In this document: positions 44,722-55,609 of the stretch, piece after piece
How the letters are laid out: every line of letters begins with the position of its first letter
How positions within the stretch are numbered: the stretch's first letter is position 1
Assembly: GCA_012927625.1 (NCBI GenBank)
Contig: JABBOV010000008.1
Location: forward strand, 1 to 64,000
From: Glaciimonas sp.
GTDB taxonomy: Bacteria; Pseudomonadota; Gammaproteobacteria; Burkholderiales; Burkholderiaceae_D
Direction: 5' to 3'
Length of the DNA: 64,000 nucleotides
Made by a program: the position numbers and the translations under genes
The notes under the pieces: model-generated
Seen by the model: the letters and a program-made list of their open reading frames with translations, nothing else
The model's database searches: none
Told to the model about the DNA's origin: nothing

Positions 44722-46305
44722 TTATGTGCGCAACAACGGTCGCCGCACTGACAACCTCAACCTGCCCTGCCCGACCGGTTCGCCATCGAGATGGAACACG
44801 TTCACCACCTGCGCCAGATTGCCGGCCTGATCCTGCAACGCGCCGGCCGCTGCTGCCGCCTCCTCTACCAGCGCTGCATTTTGTTGCGTGACCTGATCCA
44901 TCTGGTTGATCGCCTGATTGACTAGCGCGATACCTGTACTTTGTTCCTGACTGGCAGCAGTGATTTCACTCATGATGTCGGTCACGCGCTTGATGCTGGC
45001 GACGATTTCTTCCATGGTGGCGCCAGCCTGCTCTACAAGCTTGCTGCCGGCATCGACCTTGTCCACAGAGTCGCTAATCAATGTCTTGATTTCCTTGGCA
45101 GCAGTGGCCGAACGCTGCGCCAGATTACGCACTTCTGTTGCAACCACTGCAAAGCCACGGCCCTGCTCGCCGGCGCGGGCAGCTTCCACTGCCGCATTCA
45201 AAGCCAGGATATTGGTCTGGAATGCGATGCCGTCAATCACGCTGATAATGTCGGAAATCTTATGTGCCGATGCGTTGATCGATCCCATGGTGTCAACCAC
45301 TTGCAACACGAGGGCGCCTCCCTTGGACGCGACCTCGGAAGCCGTTAGCGCCAATTGGTTGGCCTGTCCTGCATTGTCAGCATTCTGTTTGACGGTACTG
45401 GTCAACTCAGCCATCGAAGAGGCAGTCTCCTCCAGGGAACTGGCCTGCTGTTCAGTGCGCGACGACAAATCGAGGTTGCCCGCCGCTATCTGGCTGGAGG
45501 CGCTGGAGATAGTGTCGATGCCGGTACGCACCCGGGTAATAATATTCTGCAGGCTGCTATTCATGTCTTTGAGCGCTAGCAATAATTGCCCTGTCTCATC
45601 TGTCGAGCTGACTTCAATACGGCCGCTCAAATTGCCTGAAGCAACTGTCTGTGCGATTTTCATTGCTCGCTGTACCGGCCGCGTAATCGAGAGGGTTGCC
45701 AACCACGCGCATACAGCAGACAGAATAGCCATGATAGCCGCAAGCCCGGTGGTCAACTGTTTGCCGCTATTAACCGTATCGTCAAACGATTTTCCTACAG
45801 TAGCGGTGTCTTCGCGCGCGATTTGCATTAATTCGCCGAGTGCCTTGCCGATCGCCTTGTCTGCGCCGGCAATGCTCTGGTCTATTTCCTGAATCGCAAT
45901 TTCACTGGATTTCATTGCGACGACTTTACGCATAGCCACGCGATAGGTTTCAGTGCCTTTCAATATTTCGTCCAGCAATGATTTTTCCCGATTGCTGACG
46001 CTTCCTGTTTTCAGGTACCCCGCAACAACAACATCAAGACTGGCAAGGTCTGCGGCAAATTTTTTGTCGTAGCCTCCGCCTCTTATTAAATAATTCTTGA
46101 AATTATGTATTGCATCGCTCAGCTTGATAACGCCGGTCGTTGCAAACTCCCTCTTCTCCATCGAAATGCTGGAAAATTCCGACCACTTGTCAGCCACAGT
46201 ATTCAATGCCGTCCAAGCGACACAACTTGAAATGATGGCAAACAGAGTCACCAGGCAGAATGCCAGTCCTAGACGCGTGCCAATTTTAAGGTTTGAGATT
46301 TTCAT
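44722..46305 (-). CDS. Methyl-accepting chemotaxis protein (first of three)
   Basis: This 527-aa protein has a membrane helix at about 10-30 and a four-helix-bundle-like periplasmic domain to about 185. A second helix, a HAMP region and the signalling domain follow, with [36 protein letters not shown], here split around the hairpin tip. The protein ends [20 protein letters not shown] and a short Arg-rich tail. The C-terminal W-x-x-F pentapeptide of its paralogue at 50864 is missing. A tail fragment of that kind lies upstream at 46358. The ligand is unknown. Confidence 0.88.
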   Translation of the reverse strand: MKISNLKIGTRLGLAFCLVTLFAIISSCVAWTALNTVADKWSEFSSISMEKREFATTGVIKLSDAIHNFKNYLIRGGGYDKKFAADLASLDVVVAGYLKTGSVSNREKSLLDEILKGTETYRVAMRKVVAMKSSEIAIQEIDQSIAGADKAIGKALGELMQIAREDTATVGKSFDDTVNSGKQLTTGLAAIMAILSAVCAWLATLSITRPVQRAMKIAQTVASGNLSGRIEVSSTDETGQLLLALKDMNSSLQNIITRVRTGIDTISSASSQIAAGNLDLSSRTEQQASSLEETASSMAELTSTVKQNADNAGQANQLALTASEVASKGGALVLQVVDTMGSINASAHKISDIISVIDGIAFQTNILALNAAVEAARAGEQGRGFAVVATEVRNLAQRSATAAKEIKTLISDSVDKVDAGSKLVEQAGATMEEIVASIKRVTDIMSEITAASQEQSTGIALVNQAINQMDQVTQQNAALVEEAAAAAGALQDQAGNLAQVVNVFHLDGEPVGQGRLRLSVRRPLLRT

Positions 46306-46357
46306 TTGATATTTTTAGTTAAATGCTGAGAATCAGCTAAAGAGCTTACTTTTCAAG

Positions 46358-46552
46358 CTACGCAGCCCACTTTTCATCCTGCTTCAGCGCTGCTACCCGA
46401 CTGGCATTAACGACGCGCTTATGCTGTGCGAAGTTAGCAGCCCTATCCAGTACTGCCAGAGCGTTAAATTTTTGCCCGGAAGTCTGCATCCCCCGCACCG
46501 TGGCAGACGGCGCGGTCATGACGATGGAACGCTTTGCGCCAGTCGCCTGCAA
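46358..46552 (-). pseudogene. Orphan C-terminal tail of a deleted chemotaxis receptor
   Basis: The frame opens with TTG directly after a stop and encodes 64 aa without a credible start. Its end, KRVVNASRVAALKQDEKWAA, aligns with the tail of the receptor at 50864 ([17 protein letters not shown]). I infer that a receptor gene once stood here in tandem with the 44722 gene and lost everything but its tail. Confidence 0.5.
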
Positions 46553-46600
46553 TCAAGTTTAGTTGGACAAAGCGAAATCCAGCCGACTCGGAAGCCACCG

Positions 46601-46639
46601 TTTTATTGTTTTATTGTTTTATTGCTTATTGTTTTATTG
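46601..46639. repeat. Short tandem repeat (TTTTATTG)n
   Basis: Four full TTTTATTG units and one shortened unit lie in non-coding DNA upstream of the receptor tail fragment. Confidence 0.85.
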
Positions 46640-46740
46640 CCATGCAGCATATTTGATGAATATGTCTGGATGATGACAACACTGCCGACGGAGCACGCGG
46701 CACAAAGGAAGCCGGCGATGCCAACATTTTTTCTATAATT

Positions 46741-46790
46741 ACGGGGTATATTTTTATACTGCAATAAAAATATGCGGCGATGGCATTGTT
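46741..46790 (-). repeat. Copy G (partial) of the GGGAGTATG element
   Basis: Minus strand: CAATGCCATCG, then CCGCATATTTTTATTGCAG as the core, then ATAAAAATATACCCCGT. The core is nearly that of copies D and F; the GGGAGTATG left end is lost. Confidence 0.5.
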
Positions 46791-46964
46791 TTATTAGATA
46801 CTATATATGAGTATATATTTTTCTACCGATACTAACAAAATTGCAACGATTCGTAATATTTATGAACTATTGCTGGAAATAGACTCAAATAGTTACACGA
46901 TGCCAATTTTTGCAATTGGTGCGAACGTGTTAATCGTTTATTTATTTTTTATAGAGGTGATCTC

Positions 46965-47183
46965 ATGAAAACAATGCAAAAACTGGCAGTCAACACGATC
47001 ATTGCGGCAGCATTTTTGGCTCTGGCGGGGTGTTCAGGCATGTCGCGGCAGGATCAAAATACGGCGGTCGGCGCGGGTATCGGTGCGGTGGGTGGGGCAG
47101 TGCTGACCGGCGGTAGCGCGGTTGGGACAGTCGGCGGCGCTGCCGTTGGCGGCGTCATCGGACATGAAATAAACAAAAGATAA
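46965..47183 (+). CDS. OsmB-like glycine-zipper lipoprotein
   Basis: This 72-aa protein has a lipoprotein signal (AAFLALAGC, lipobox cysteine at 23) and a glycine-zipper segment with repeated GxxxG steps (GAGIGAVGGAVLTGG, GGAAVGGVIGHEINK). GAGGTGATCTC precedes the start. It is of OsmB type, a stress-linked outer-membrane lipoprotein, but exact function is unproven. A 15-bp hairpin follows. Confidence 0.83.
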   Translation: MKTMQKLAVNTIIAAAFLALAGCSGMSRQDQNTAVGAGIGAVGGAVLTGGSAVGTVGGAAVGGVIGHEINKR

Positions 47184-47213
47184 GGGAGAAACGCCTGCGA
47201 TAGCAGGTGTAGC

Positions 47214-47246
47214 GCAGGAGGATAGGCTATCAGCCTATCCTCCTGC
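47214..47246. terminator. Perfect 15-bp hairpin between convergent genes
   Basis: GCAGGAGGATAGGCT and AGCCTATCCTCCTGC pair perfectly around ATC. There is no T-run, so classical termination is uncertain, but the site lies between the convergent lipoprotein and CheV-like gene ends and could serve both. Confidence 0.55.
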
Positions 47247-47270
47247 TGGAGCCCATCTGCATTAACTAAA

Positions 47271-48248
47271 TCAAGCTGCGGACTGCGCCAGCACACGCCG
47301 GATAGTACTAGCCAGATCTTCAGCCACGAATTTGGCTACATAGGCATCCGCGCCCACACTTTTGACGTGGTCTTCGTTGGTTGTTCCCGTCAGCGAGGAA
47401 TGAATCACCACCGGAATCGACCTGAAGCGCACATCCTGCTTGATCTTTCGGGTCAAGGTAAAGCCATCCATTTCCGGCATTTCCAGATCAGTCAACACCA
47501 AGGCAACCTTGTCATGCACCGTCTTGCCCTCGGCTAATGCTGTGTCGGCGATGGTTTGCAGGCGCTCCCATGCTTCTTTGCCAGTCTTGGTCATGATGAA
47601 CGGTGCGCCCATCGCCTCCAGTCCATGCTCGATCAGAGTGCGCGCCATGACCGAGTCGTCTGCGGCCAGAATTACGGAACCAGGTGGCAACGACAGTGCC
47701 GGGCCGACGGTGCTTGAATTACTTTCCTGCTGACTTGACGGCATCACACTGTGCAGTATCTGCTCCACGTCCAGCACTTGCGCCAAGCGGGTACCATCAG
47801 TATCACCATCAAGTCTGGCGATGCTGGTGACCATGCCGCCCACCATGCTCGACTCGGCCGACAGCACCTGACTCCACTCCAATCGCACGATCTCTTCCAC
47901 GGATTCCACCGCAAAGGCTTGGGTGGAACGCGCGTATTCGGTCACCAGCAAAATATTCAACCCGTTTTTTGGCGTGCAACCGACAATCGCCGGCAAGTCG
48001 ATCACCGGAATAATCTGGCCGCGAATATTCGCCACTCCCAGCATGTGTGGCAGCGCGCCGGCGACACTGGTAACGGCCGGCATAGCGAGAATTTCACGTA
48101 CCTTGAAGACATTGATGCCGAACAGTTCGGAGCGTTCGGCATTGACAGCCTCGCCCAAACGGAACAGCAGCAGTTCAAACTTATTGTTAGCGGTCAGCTT
48201 GGTTCGTTCATCGACTTCCTGTTGCACTGTACTCATCGCTGTACTCAT
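47271..48248 (-). CDS. cheV: CheV-type chemotaxis coupling protein (CheW-REC)
   Basis: This 325-aa protein has an N-terminal CheW domain (FRLGEAVNAERSELFGINVFKVREI, GVANIRGQIIPVIDL) and a C-terminal receiver domain. The acidic pocket is in LAADDSVMART, phosphorylation aspartate in LVLTDLEMPEMDG, and K in YVAKF. It couples receptors to CheA and may aid adaptation. I start at 48248 (MSTAMSTVQQ), where AAGGA lies 8 nt upstream; 48257 is an alternative. It lies amid three receptor genes, while no CheA or CheY is in the window. Confidence 0.9.
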   Translation of the reverse strand: MSTAMSTVQQEVDERTKLTANNKFELLLFRLGEAVNAERSELFGINVFKVREILAMPAVTSVAGALPHMLGVANIRGQIIPVIDLPAIVGCTPKNGLNILLVTEYARSTQAFAVESVEEIVRLEWSQVLSAESSMVGGMVTSIARLDGDTDGTRLAQVLDVEQILHSVMPSSQQESNSSTVGPALSLPPGSVILAADDSVMARTLIEHGLEAMGAPFIMTKTGKEAWERLQTIADTALAEGKTVHDKVALVLTDLEMPEMDGFTLTRKIKQDVRFRSIPVVIHSSLTGTTNEDHVKSVGADAYVAKFVAEDLASTIRRVLAQSAA

Positions 48249-48543
48249 GTCTATCATCCTTGGCGCTGTATGCGATTGACGTTTATTAAAGGTTACTGCA
48301 GTTGCTACTGATATTAAACTGAGTCGTCGTCCGGTTATCAAAAATCCCTATAAATTTTTGATTTATAACGGATTTTCTAACCATATCTTTAGCGCAACAA
48401 CGCAATGCCTCGTAATATCCGGCGTGTCTGACGCTGCGCAATCCGGCCTGTCTTGCAACAGCGCAGGCACTTTGTCTTGAAATCAATTTCATCACCCCCA
48501 TTTTTGCACCATCTATTCAACAACGTTCCACCATAAGGTATAC

Positions 48544-50460
48544 ATGACTGTTTCCGAAAAGCAAACCCTGGGCTTCCAGGCTGAAGTCAAGCAACTGCTG
48601 CAATTGATGATCCATTCTTTGTATTCCAACAAGGAAATTTTCCTGCGCGAATTGGTATCGAATGCGTCTGACGCGTCCGACAAGCTGCGTTACGAAGCAA
48701 TTCATAACGCCGATTTGTTCGAGAACGATCCAGAACTGAAGATCAAAATCACCTTCGACAAGACAGCGCGCACGATTTCGGTCTCTGACAACGGCATCGG
48801 CATGAGCCGCGACGAAGCGATTGAACATCTGGGCACGATTGCCAAATCCGGCACCAAGGAATTCTTCGGCCGCTTGTCCGGCGACGAGCAAAAAGATGCG
48901 GCGCTAATCGGCCAGTTCGGCGTCGGCTTTTATTCCGGCTTTATCGTGGCCGACAAGATCACGGTCGAAACCCGGCGTGCCGGCACGCCGGCCACTGAAG
49001 GCGTGCGCTGGGAATCTGCCGGGGCCGGCGACTTCAGCGTCGAATCGATCGACAAACCATCGCGCGGCACCGACATCACGCTGCATCTACGCGAAGGCGA
49101 GGACGAGTTCCTGTCATCCTGGAAACTGAAGACGATCATCCGCACTTATTCCGATCACATCCCGCTGCCGATCTTGATGCCGAAAGAGGAATGGGACGAA
49201 GAGAAGAAGGAAACTGTCGTCAAGGATGAATTCGAAACCGTCAATCAAGCCAGCGCACTGTGGGCGCGCAGCAAATCCGACATCACGCCGGAGCAGTACG
49301 ACGAATTCTACAAGCACGTATCGCACGACTTTCAGGCTCCGCTAATCCATACCCATAACCGGGTCGAAGGCCGCAGCGAATACACGCAATTGCTGTACAT
49401 CCCCTCCCACGCGCCGTTCGACATGTGGGACCGCAATAAGCGCGGCGGCATCAAGCTGTACGTGAAACGCGTCTTTATCATGGACGATGCCGAACAATTG
49501 ATGCCGGTCTACCTGCGCTTCGTCAAGGGCATCATCGATTCCAACGACTTGCCGCTGAATGTCTCGCGTGAAATCCTGCAAGAGTCGCGCGACGTGAAGG
49601 CAATCCGCGAAGGCTCGACCAAACGCGTGCTAGGCATGCTGGAAGAAATGGCAAACGCCGACGAGCAAGAGAAAAAAGACAAATACGCCACTTTCTGGAC
49701 TGAATTCGGCCAAGTACTGAAAGAAGGCATCGGCGAGGATGCAGGCAACAAGGAACGCATCGCCAAACTGTTGCGCATGGCCTCCACCCAGAGCGACAGC
49801 GACCAGCAAAATGTGTCGTTTGCCGATTACGTGGCGCGCATGAAAGAAGGCCAGGACAAGATTTATTACGCGACGGGTGAATCGTATGCAGCCGCCAAGA
49901 ACAGCCCACACCTGGAAATTTTCCGCAAGAAAGGCGTCGAAGTATTGATTCTGTCCGACCGCGTCGATGAATGGATGCTGTCGTTCCTGACCGAATTCGA
50001 GGGCAAGGAACTGGTATCAGTCGCCAAGGGCGGCCTCGATCTGGGCGCGCTGGAAGACGAAGCCGAGAAGAAGCAGCACGCAGAAATTCAGACTGAATAC
50101 AAGGATTTGGTTGAAAAGATGCAGGCTGCACTGGCCGACAAGGCCAAGGAAGTGCGCGTCACTTTCCGCCTGACTGATTCGCCGGCCTGCCTGGTAGCCG
50201 ACGAGCACGAACTGTCCGGTAATTTGTTGCGCATGTTGAAAGCGGCCGGGCAAACGGCACCGGAATCGAAGCCGATTCTGGAACTCAACCCGACCCATCC
50301 TCTGGTGCAACGCTTGAAGTTTGAAGATGCGAAGTTTGCCGACTGGGCCAATCTGTTATTCGATCAAGCAGCGCTGGCCGAAGGCGGCCAACTGGCTGAC
50401 CCGTCCGGCTTTGTCAAACGCTTGAACGCGATGTTGCTGGACATGGCAACCAAGCAATAA
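48544..50460 (+). CDS. htpG: Molecular chaperone HtpG (Hsp90)
   Basis: This 638-aa Hsp90 has the GHKL ATP-binding motifs: [23 protein letters not shown], and [11 protein letters not shown]. The middle and C-terminal domains ([32 protein letters not shown]) are also present. Complete length. A strong terminator follows the stop. A degraded second copy of the last ~100 codons is at 52870-53157. Confidence 0.96.
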   Translation: MTVSEKQTLGFQAEVKQLLQLMIHSLYSNKEIFLRELVSNASDASDKLRYEAIHNADLFENDPELKIKITFDKTARTISVSDNGIGMSRDEAIEHLGTIAKSGTKEFFGRLSGDEQKDAALIGQFGVGFYSGFIVADKITVETRRAGTPATEGVRWESAGAGDFSVESIDKPSRGTDITLHLREGEDEFLSSWKLKTIIRTYSDHIPLPILMPKEEWDEEKKETVVKDEFETVNQASALWARSKSDITPEQYDEFYKHVSHDFQAPLIHTHNRVEGRSEYTQLLYIPSHAPFDMWDRNKRGGIKLYVKRVFIMDDAEQLMPVYLRFVKGIIDSNDLPLNVSREILQESRDVKAIREGSTKRVLGMLEEMANADEQEKKDKYATFWTEFGQVLKEGIGEDAGNKERIAKLLRMASTQSDSDQQNVSFADYVARMKEGQDKIYYATGESYAAAKNSPHLEIFRKKGVEVLILSDRVDEWMLSFLTEFEGKELVSVAKGGLDLGALEDEAEKKQHAEIQTEYKDLVEKMQAALADKAKEVRVTFRLTDSPACLVADEHELSGNLLRMLKAAGQTAPESKPILELNPTHPLVQRLKFEDAKFADWANLLFDQAALAEGGQLADPSGFVKRLNAMLLDMATKQ

Positions 50461-50863
50461 GTTAGCACTCTGTAACGGGTATGCCGACCATGCCGGCATA
50501 CCCGTTTTTACATCCGTTATTACATTTTTTCCTGCGTTCTATTCTGTACGCAATACTCCGATATCTGAACGACAACATGCTGTTTTTGGCCGATAATTCT
50601 GCCTGAATCAGTAAATTTTAACTGCCTATTACCACCATCCAGTCATTCAAAAATAATGGATGTAAAAAATTACCAAAATACTATTTACAATGTCTTTCCA
50701 ATAGACAATGCGAAGAATATATGTACGCCAAGGAAGCAGCCGATCAAAAGGAGAAAAATCTAAAACTCAAAAACGCAGCATAAATGCAACACTCAGGCGA
50801 CAGCCAGCTTGAAATTTTCTGCGCAACAATAGAGTCAATTTGGATTAAAAGGGATTTGCACAC
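50461..50863. other. 403-bp gap between htpG and the second receptor gene
   Basis: The first 50 bp hold the htpG terminator; the rest is AT-rich and probably contains the promoter of the receptor at 50864. A GCCGATAA sequence at 50589-50596 matches the sigma-28 -10 element, but no TAAA lies 15 bp upstream. Part of this gap has a diverged counterpart after 53157. Confidence 0.5.
50474..50510 (+). terminator. Intrinsic terminator of htpG
   Basis: AACGGGTATGCCG (50474-50486) pairs perfectly with CGGCATACCCGTT (50494-50506) around a 7-nt loop, then TTT. It begins 14 bp after the htpG stop. A decayed version follows the duplicated htpG tail. Confidence 0.9.
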
Positions 50864-52582
50864 ATGAATAATATGAAATTAAAAACAAAGCTTATTTTGA
50901 GCATGAGCATGGTATTTCTGTTTTTCGGCATTTCGATCGGCGTGGCACTCATGGGGATGGAGAGCACCAAAAATCGGCTCGAAAATTTCCTGGAACAAGA
51001 CCTCGCACTCTCGCAGGCAGCAGCCAACCTGTACGCTCAAGGATTGCAAATTGGGCAGGCGTTGCGCAATATTGTTATTGAACCCACCAACAAGATAGGC
51101 TTCACAAATCTGAACAAGGCGAGTAATGAGTTCAAGGACACCAATCAAAAAGCCTTGTCCCTGGCAAAATCCGATCCAAAAGATCTAAAAGTCATGGAAG
51201 AAATTGCGGTTTTACGTGATCAGCAAATTCTGATCCATGCCAAAATTCTGTCCCTTGCCGGGGCAGACCAGGCCGCAGCTATTGAGGCAGTCAGCAAAGA
51301 AGAGACCCCGGTGTGGCGCAATATACGAATGCGTTTACTGGATTTCATCAAGGCCAAAAATGTCACACTGGAAAGCACGAAGACAGAGATGGCAGCATTC
51401 AACCACCGCATACTGGTAATCGTGCTGGGGTTGTTACTGGTAGCGTTGTCCTTGGGCGGAGTAATCGTTTTCTGGTTAATCCGTCACATCATGAAGCAGT
51501 TGGGCGGTGAGCCCGAATATGCAGTCGAAGTTGCACACGCGATATCTGCGGGGGACTTTTCTCGCGAAATTATCGTTGCAAGAGATGACAACACTAGCCT
51601 GTTGTTTGCCATGAACGCGATGCGCAACAACCTTTCCAAGATTGTCGCTGAAGTCCGCAGCGGCACCGACACCATCGCCACCGCCAGCAGCCAAATTGCT
51701 GCCGGCAATCTAGACCTGTCGTCGCGCACTGAACAGCAGGCCAGTTCGCTGGAAGAAACCGCTTCCTCTATGGATGAGTTGGCCAGTACCGTGAAACAGA
51801 ATGCCGATAATGCGCGGCAAGCCAATCAACTGGCGGTGTCCGCGTCCGATGTCGCAATCAAGGGTGGTGCCGTCGTGTCGCAAGCGGTCTATACGATGGG
51901 CTCGATCAACGCATCAGCCAAGAAGATCGTCGACATTATCGGCGTGATCGATGGCATCGCGTTCCAGACCAATATCCTGGCGCTAAACGCGGCAGTGGAA
52001 GCGGCCCGCGCCGGCGAACAGGGCCGGGGCTTTGCGGTAGTTGCCACCGAAGTGCGTAGTCTGGCGCAACGCTCGGCGGGTGCGGCAAAGGAAATCAAGG
52101 CGCTGATCGGCGATTCAGTCGAAAAAACCAATATCGGCACCAAACTGGTCAACCAGGCCGGCGTCACCATGACAGAGGTAGTCGACAGCATCAAACGCGT
52201 GGCCGACATCATGAGTGAAATCACTGCCGCCAGCCAAGAACAAAGTATCGGGGTCGAGCAAGTCAATCAAGCCATCGGCCAGATGGGTCAGGTCACCCAG
52301 CAAAACGCAGCGCTGGTGGAACAAGCAGCTGCCGCCGCCGCATCCTTGCAGGATCAGGCCGGTAATTTGTCACAAGTGGTGAACGTCTTTAAGCTCACTG
52401 GCACGCATGTGATGGCGACTAAAGCACCTACCAGACCACTTCCGAAGGCGAACGCTACTGCACTGAACCGAAAACCCGGCTCGCTCCGAGTGGCTGATGG
52501 CGCGTCCACTGGTAGCAACAGGCAGAACAAAAGGGTTGCCAATGCATCAGTAGCTGCTGAGAAGGAGTGGGAGCAGTTCTAG
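50864..52582 (+). CDS. Methyl-accepting chemotaxis protein (second of three)
   Basis: This 572-aa protein has helix 1 at about 10-32, a periplasmic helical-bundle domain, helix 2 at about 185-208, HAMP, and the canonical signalling domain with [24 protein letters not shown] and onward. It ends in EKEWEQF, which fits the C-terminal pentapeptide that docks the CheR methyltransferase and CheB methylesterase on a flexible linker. It lies between htpG and a partial copy of the htpG 3' end. Ligand unknown. Confidence 0.9.
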   Translation: MNNMKLKTKLILSMSMVFLFFGISIGVALMGMESTKNRLENFLEQDLALSQAAANLYAQGLQIGQALRNIVIEPTNKIGFTNLNKASNEFKDTNQKALSLAKSDPKDLKVMEEIAVLRDQQILIHAKILSLAGADQAAAIEAVSKEETPVWRNIRMRLLDFIKAKNVTLESTKTEMAAFNHRILVIVLGLLLVALSLGGVIVFWLIRHIMKQLGGEPEYAVEVAHAISAGDFSREIIVARDDNTSLLFAMNAMRNNLSKIVAEVRSGTDTIATASSQIAAGNLDLSSRTEQQASSLEETASSMDELASTVKQNADNARQANQLAVSASDVAIKGGAVVSQAVYTMGSINASAKKIVDIIGVIDGIAFQTNILALNAAVEAARAGEQGRGFAVVATEVRSLAQRSAGAAKEIKALIGDSVEKTNIGTKLVNQAGVTMTEVVDSIKRVADIMSEITAASQEQSIGVEQVNQAIGQMGQVTQQNAALVEQAAAAAASLQDQAGNLSQVVNVFKLTGTHVMATKAPTRPLPKANATALNRKPGSLRVADGASTGSNRQNKRVANASVAAEKEWEQF

Positions 52583-52679
52583 CATAAATGCTCCATGAAC
52601 ACCGGGCTTGCCGGCACGTTCTGACTACGGCGTATGCAAAGCGGCCCTGTTTTCGGCAACAATTACAAAAACCAGCCAG

Positions 52680-52735
52680 GTAGGGTGGGTGAAACCCGCG
52701 CTGCTCTAGCGCTAGGTGGGTTTCACCCACCCTAC
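52680..52735. repeat. Perfect 18-bp inverted repeat
   Basis: GTAGGGTGGGTGAAACCC (52680-52697) pairs exactly with GGGTTTCACCCACCCTAC (52718-52735) across a 20-nt loop. It lies 98 bp after the second receptor stop. Sequences with the core GGTGGGTTTCACCCACC are common intergenic repeats in several proteobacteria. Confidence 0.8.
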
Positions 52736-52869
52736 TAGGCTGTATTCGAGGCCGGTGCGACAGTCCTCTCAGGGTCGGAATCACCCGATTGCTTCCGCAC
52801 CGCGCTGGCCTCGAAAACAATGGTTGTTCTATAGCATCCATTTCCATATAGCGTTCACCGACAAAACCG

Positions 52870-53157
52870 TTGCGCCTCACCCTCCGTTTAACCGATTTGC
52901 CGGCCTGCCTGGTAGCGAATATGCACAAACTATCCGGCGACCTGTTGCGCATGTTGAAGGCGGCAGGACAAGCGACGCAGGAATCGAGGCCGACTCTGGA
53001 ACTCAACCTGACCCATCCTCTGGTGCAATGCCTGAAGTTTGATGATGCGAAGTTTGCTGACTGGGCCAATCTGTTGTTCGATCAAACAACGCTGGCCGAC
53101 CCGTCTGGTTTTGCCAAACGCTTGAACGCAATGTTGCTGGGTATGGCAAGTAAGTAA
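52870..53157 (+). pseudogene. Duplicated htpG 3' end
   Basis: This 95-codon frame starts at TTG without a ribosome-binding site. It aligns along its whole length with the last ~100 residues of Htp[36 protein letters not shown], and KRLNAMLL. About 75% of residues are the same by eye, with one in-frame 6-residue deletion and no stop. The ATPase and middle domains are absent. The DNA after the stop also resembles the htpG downstream region, including a decayed terminator. Inferred remnant of a segmental duplication. Confidence 0.85.
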
Positions 53158-53392
53158 CAAGTTAGCGTCACATTGAGGGTATGCCGGCCATGTCGATATG
53201 CCTGAAGCGCTATTCGCACTATCAAGCTCTTTCATCGGCAGGAAATATTTTTCCTGCGGACTACCAATAAAACCAAATCGATCTGCGATTGTCTATAAAT
53301 ATTGCGCTACAACAAATACTTATTCAACTAATACTATAACCTGCTGACCCCATATTAAGTAATTACAACTATTGTCTCCCTGAAAGCACTGT

Positions 53393-54964
53393 ATGCGTCT
53401 GAACACGCCTATCAACAATACCGAATATCATTTGCAAGATGGCCACGCCATCATTTCCAAAACCGATTTGCAGGGCAACATCAACTATGTCAATGCATAT
53501 TTTGTGGACGTCAGCGGCTTCTCGGAAGCGGAGTTGATTGGAGCCCCGCAAAATATCCTGCGCCATCCCGATATGCCAGTGGAAGCTTTCGCAGATATGT
53601 GGCACTGCATCAAATCTGGTTTGCCATGGACCGGAATGGTCAAGAACCGCTGCAAAAACGGAGATTTTTATTGGGTATTTGCAACCGTGACGCCAGTTAT
53701 AGAAAACGGCATGCCAGTGGGATATATGTCGGTACGCGCCAAGCCGAGCCGCGATCAGGTTGCCGCCGCAACCAAGCTGTATAAGGAAATTCAGGAAGGC
53801 AATCCAAACCGGCTCGCCATCAGACATGGCAGTGCCACCGCAACCGGATTGTCTAGCAAGATTGCCGCCTTCCGAGGCATGCCATTGGATTGGCGCATCG
53901 GACTCAACATTGCTCCGTTACTGTTGCTTATTACAGCTCTAGGCATGCTGGCATGGACTGGCGACAACAATGTCCGCACCGGGGACAATGGCTGGGTTGC
54001 CGCTATCGCCACACTAGCTATCGCTCTCACTCTGTACCTGTGGTACAGCTTGCATGCAAACGTCATCGCCCCGCTGACGCTGGCAATCGATACTGCCCAT
54101 GCACTGGTCGGAGGCGATCTGACGCAGCAAATCAATGTAGAACGCAACGATGACCTGGGAAAATTGCACCGCGCGTTGTGGCAACTGAGCATCAACATGC
54201 GCGCCATCATCAACGACTTGCATAGCAATTTAGGCCAGATCATCATCGACACCGGTGAAATCGCCAGCGGCAATATGGACTTGTCAGGTCGAACCGAATC
54301 GCAGGCATCCAGCCTGGAAGAAACCGCATCCAGCATGGAAGAACTGGCCTCAACTGTCCTGCAGAACGCCGACAATGCTGCTCAAGCCAACGCGCTAGCC
54401 GGCGCGGCCTCTGCCATCGCGGAAAAAGGTAGCGTGATCGTGTCGAATGTGGTCACGACCATGGGCGATATCAGCCTGTCAGCCAGAAAGATAGGCGATA
54501 TCACTGGGGTGATTGACGGCATCGCGTTCCAGACCAATATTCTGGCGTTGAATGCGGCAGTTGAAGCGGCCCGCGCCGGCGAGCAGGGACGGGGCTTTGC
54601 GGTGGTGGCCACCGAGGTACGTAACCTGGCACAAAGAAGCGCTGCTGCTGCCAAAGAGATCAAGGTGCTGATTGACAACTCGGTGGCCAACGTGGATGTC
54701 GGCACCGCCTTGGTTGATCAGGCCGGAGCAACCATGAATGAGGTCATGTCTTCGGTCCAGCGCGTTGCCGGCATCATGAGCGAAATATCAGCCGCTTCGC
54801 GCGAGCAGAGTGCCGGCATCAGCCAGGTCAATGACGCGGTTACGCAAATGGATGAAGTCACGCAGCAAAACGCCGCGTTGGTAGAACAGGCTGCCGCTGC
54901 CGCCACTAGCCTGGAGCAACAATCGTCCAAACTGTTGCAGGCCCTTTTGATCTTCAAAATGTAA
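53393..54964 (+). CDS. PAS-containing chemoreceptor (Aer-like, third of three)
   Basis: This 523-aa protein starts with a PAS domain ([47 protein letters not shown]) of the Aer type, which in E. coli binds FAD and senses redox. It has hydrophobic segments near 175-195 and 200-220, then HAMP and the signalling domain [24 protein letters not shown]. The protein ends at LLIFKM, with no pentapeptide tail, as in Aer. An energy-taxis role is inferred from the domain set. Confidence 0.88.
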   Translation: MRLNTPINNTEYHLQDGHAIISKTDLQGNINYVNAYFVDVSGFSEAELIGAPQNILRHPDMPVEAFADMWHCIKSGLPWTGMVKNRCKNGDFYWVFATVTPVIENGMPVGYMSVRAKPSRDQVAAATKLYKEIQEGNPNRLAIRHGSATATGLSSKIAAFRGMPLDWRIGLNIAPLLLLITALGMLAWTGDNNVRTGDNGWVAAIATLAIALTLYLWYSLHANVIAPLTLAIDTAHALVGGDLTQQINVERNDDLGKLHRALWQLSINMRAIINDLHSNLGQIIIDTGEIASGNMDLSGRTESQASSLEETASSMEELASTVLQNADNAAQANALAGAASAIAEKGSVIVSNVVTTMGDISLSARKIGDITGVIDGIAFQTNILALNAAVEAARAGEQGRGFAVVATEVRNLAQRSAAAAKEIKVLIDNSVANVDVGTALVDQAGATMNEVMSSVQRVAGIMSEISAASREQSAGISQVNDAVTQMDEVTQQNAALVEQAAAAATSLEQQSSKLLQALLIFKM

Positions 54965-55192
54965 GGCCCAGCCGCCCAGTTATCGTGACAAGCCTAAAAC
55001 AGTGTCGTGGCCAAACAAATAACGCGCAATACGATGTGGCACACGAACCGGTCGCAGCCACCAACTGCGCGGTTCCAGTAAAATTGTCGGACGCGCCTGC
55101 TCCCAAGGCAAGATCGAATGGGAAATAGCGGCGAGAAATCCATCCATGCGAGACCGCGCAATTGCTCCAATCCACCACGGAACTGAAAAACC

Positions 55193-55600
55193 ATGTCCAT
55201 TTCGAATTTTGAAGACTTGCTGCAAGTAGCAGCGCAACAGCCAGACCCGCAGCGCTTGCTGTTCGTGTTCGCGAAAAAAGAACTGCCTGACGAGCATGTC
55301 GCAGCGGAGGCACAAAGCTTCCAGGCTGGGCTGGGCGGCGCGCTGACCCCGGTCGTATGCGTAGACAAGACGCTGGATGCGCTGAGTAATTTTTCCGCTC
55401 TGGTGCGGGAATCGGAACAGACCGGGCAGCACTGGGATGTGGTGCTGGTGGCCTGCCTGTCGGGCAAGAACGGCATCATGCCAAGCGCGTCCGAGGCCGA
55501 TCAGGGCTTGAAGAAAATGGTCGGCGCGGTGCAAACCGGCGCCAAACTGTCACAGTTTATTGCCTTCGACCGCGCCGGCGATCCGTTGCAGTTTGCCTGA
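55193..55600 (+). CDS. Conserved small protein of unknown function
   Basis: This 135-aa soluble protein begins MSISNFEDLLQVAAQQ and contains RLLFVFAKKELPDEH, LTPVVCVDKTLDAL and SFSALVRESEQTG-like (here FSALVRESEQTG) blocks. I recall it as a conserved family in betaproteobacteria, sometimes annotated as ribonucleotide reductase subunit alpha, which this length and sequence do not support. No signal peptide or membrane helix. Function unknown. Codon usage and its start context fit a real gene. Alone between the third receptor and a repeat copy. Confidence 0.75.
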   Translation: MSISNFEDLLQVAAQQPDPQRLLFVFAKKELPDEHVAAEAQSFQAGLGGALTPVVCVDKTLDALSNFSALVRESEQTGQHWDVVLVACLSGKNGIMPSASEADQGLKKMVGAVQTGAKLSQFIAFDRAGDPLQFA

Positions 55601-55609
55601 CACTTATAG

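Larger units (their letters stand above)
46553..46964. other. 412-bp AT-rich gap before the OsmB-like gene
   Basis: It contains the TTTTATTG repeat and a diverged repeat-family copy at 46741-46790. The last 150 bp are AT-rich and should carry the promoter of the small lipoprotein gene. No ORF of interest was seen. Confidence 0.5.

Noticed and set aside
46601-46639. TTTTATTG tandem repeats considered as CRISPR
   Set aside because: Units are 8 bp and directly adjacent with no spacers; it is a simple sequence repeat.
50589-50596. GCCGATAA resembling a sigma-28 -10 element upstream of a chemoreceptor
   Set aside because: No TAAA-like -35 lies at the required 15-bp distance, and the other receptor genes show no such site.
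54980-55534. Minus-strand ORF overlapping the 55193 gene
   Set aside because: The plus-strand frame has a better composition and a sequence I recall as conserved; the antisense frame has none.
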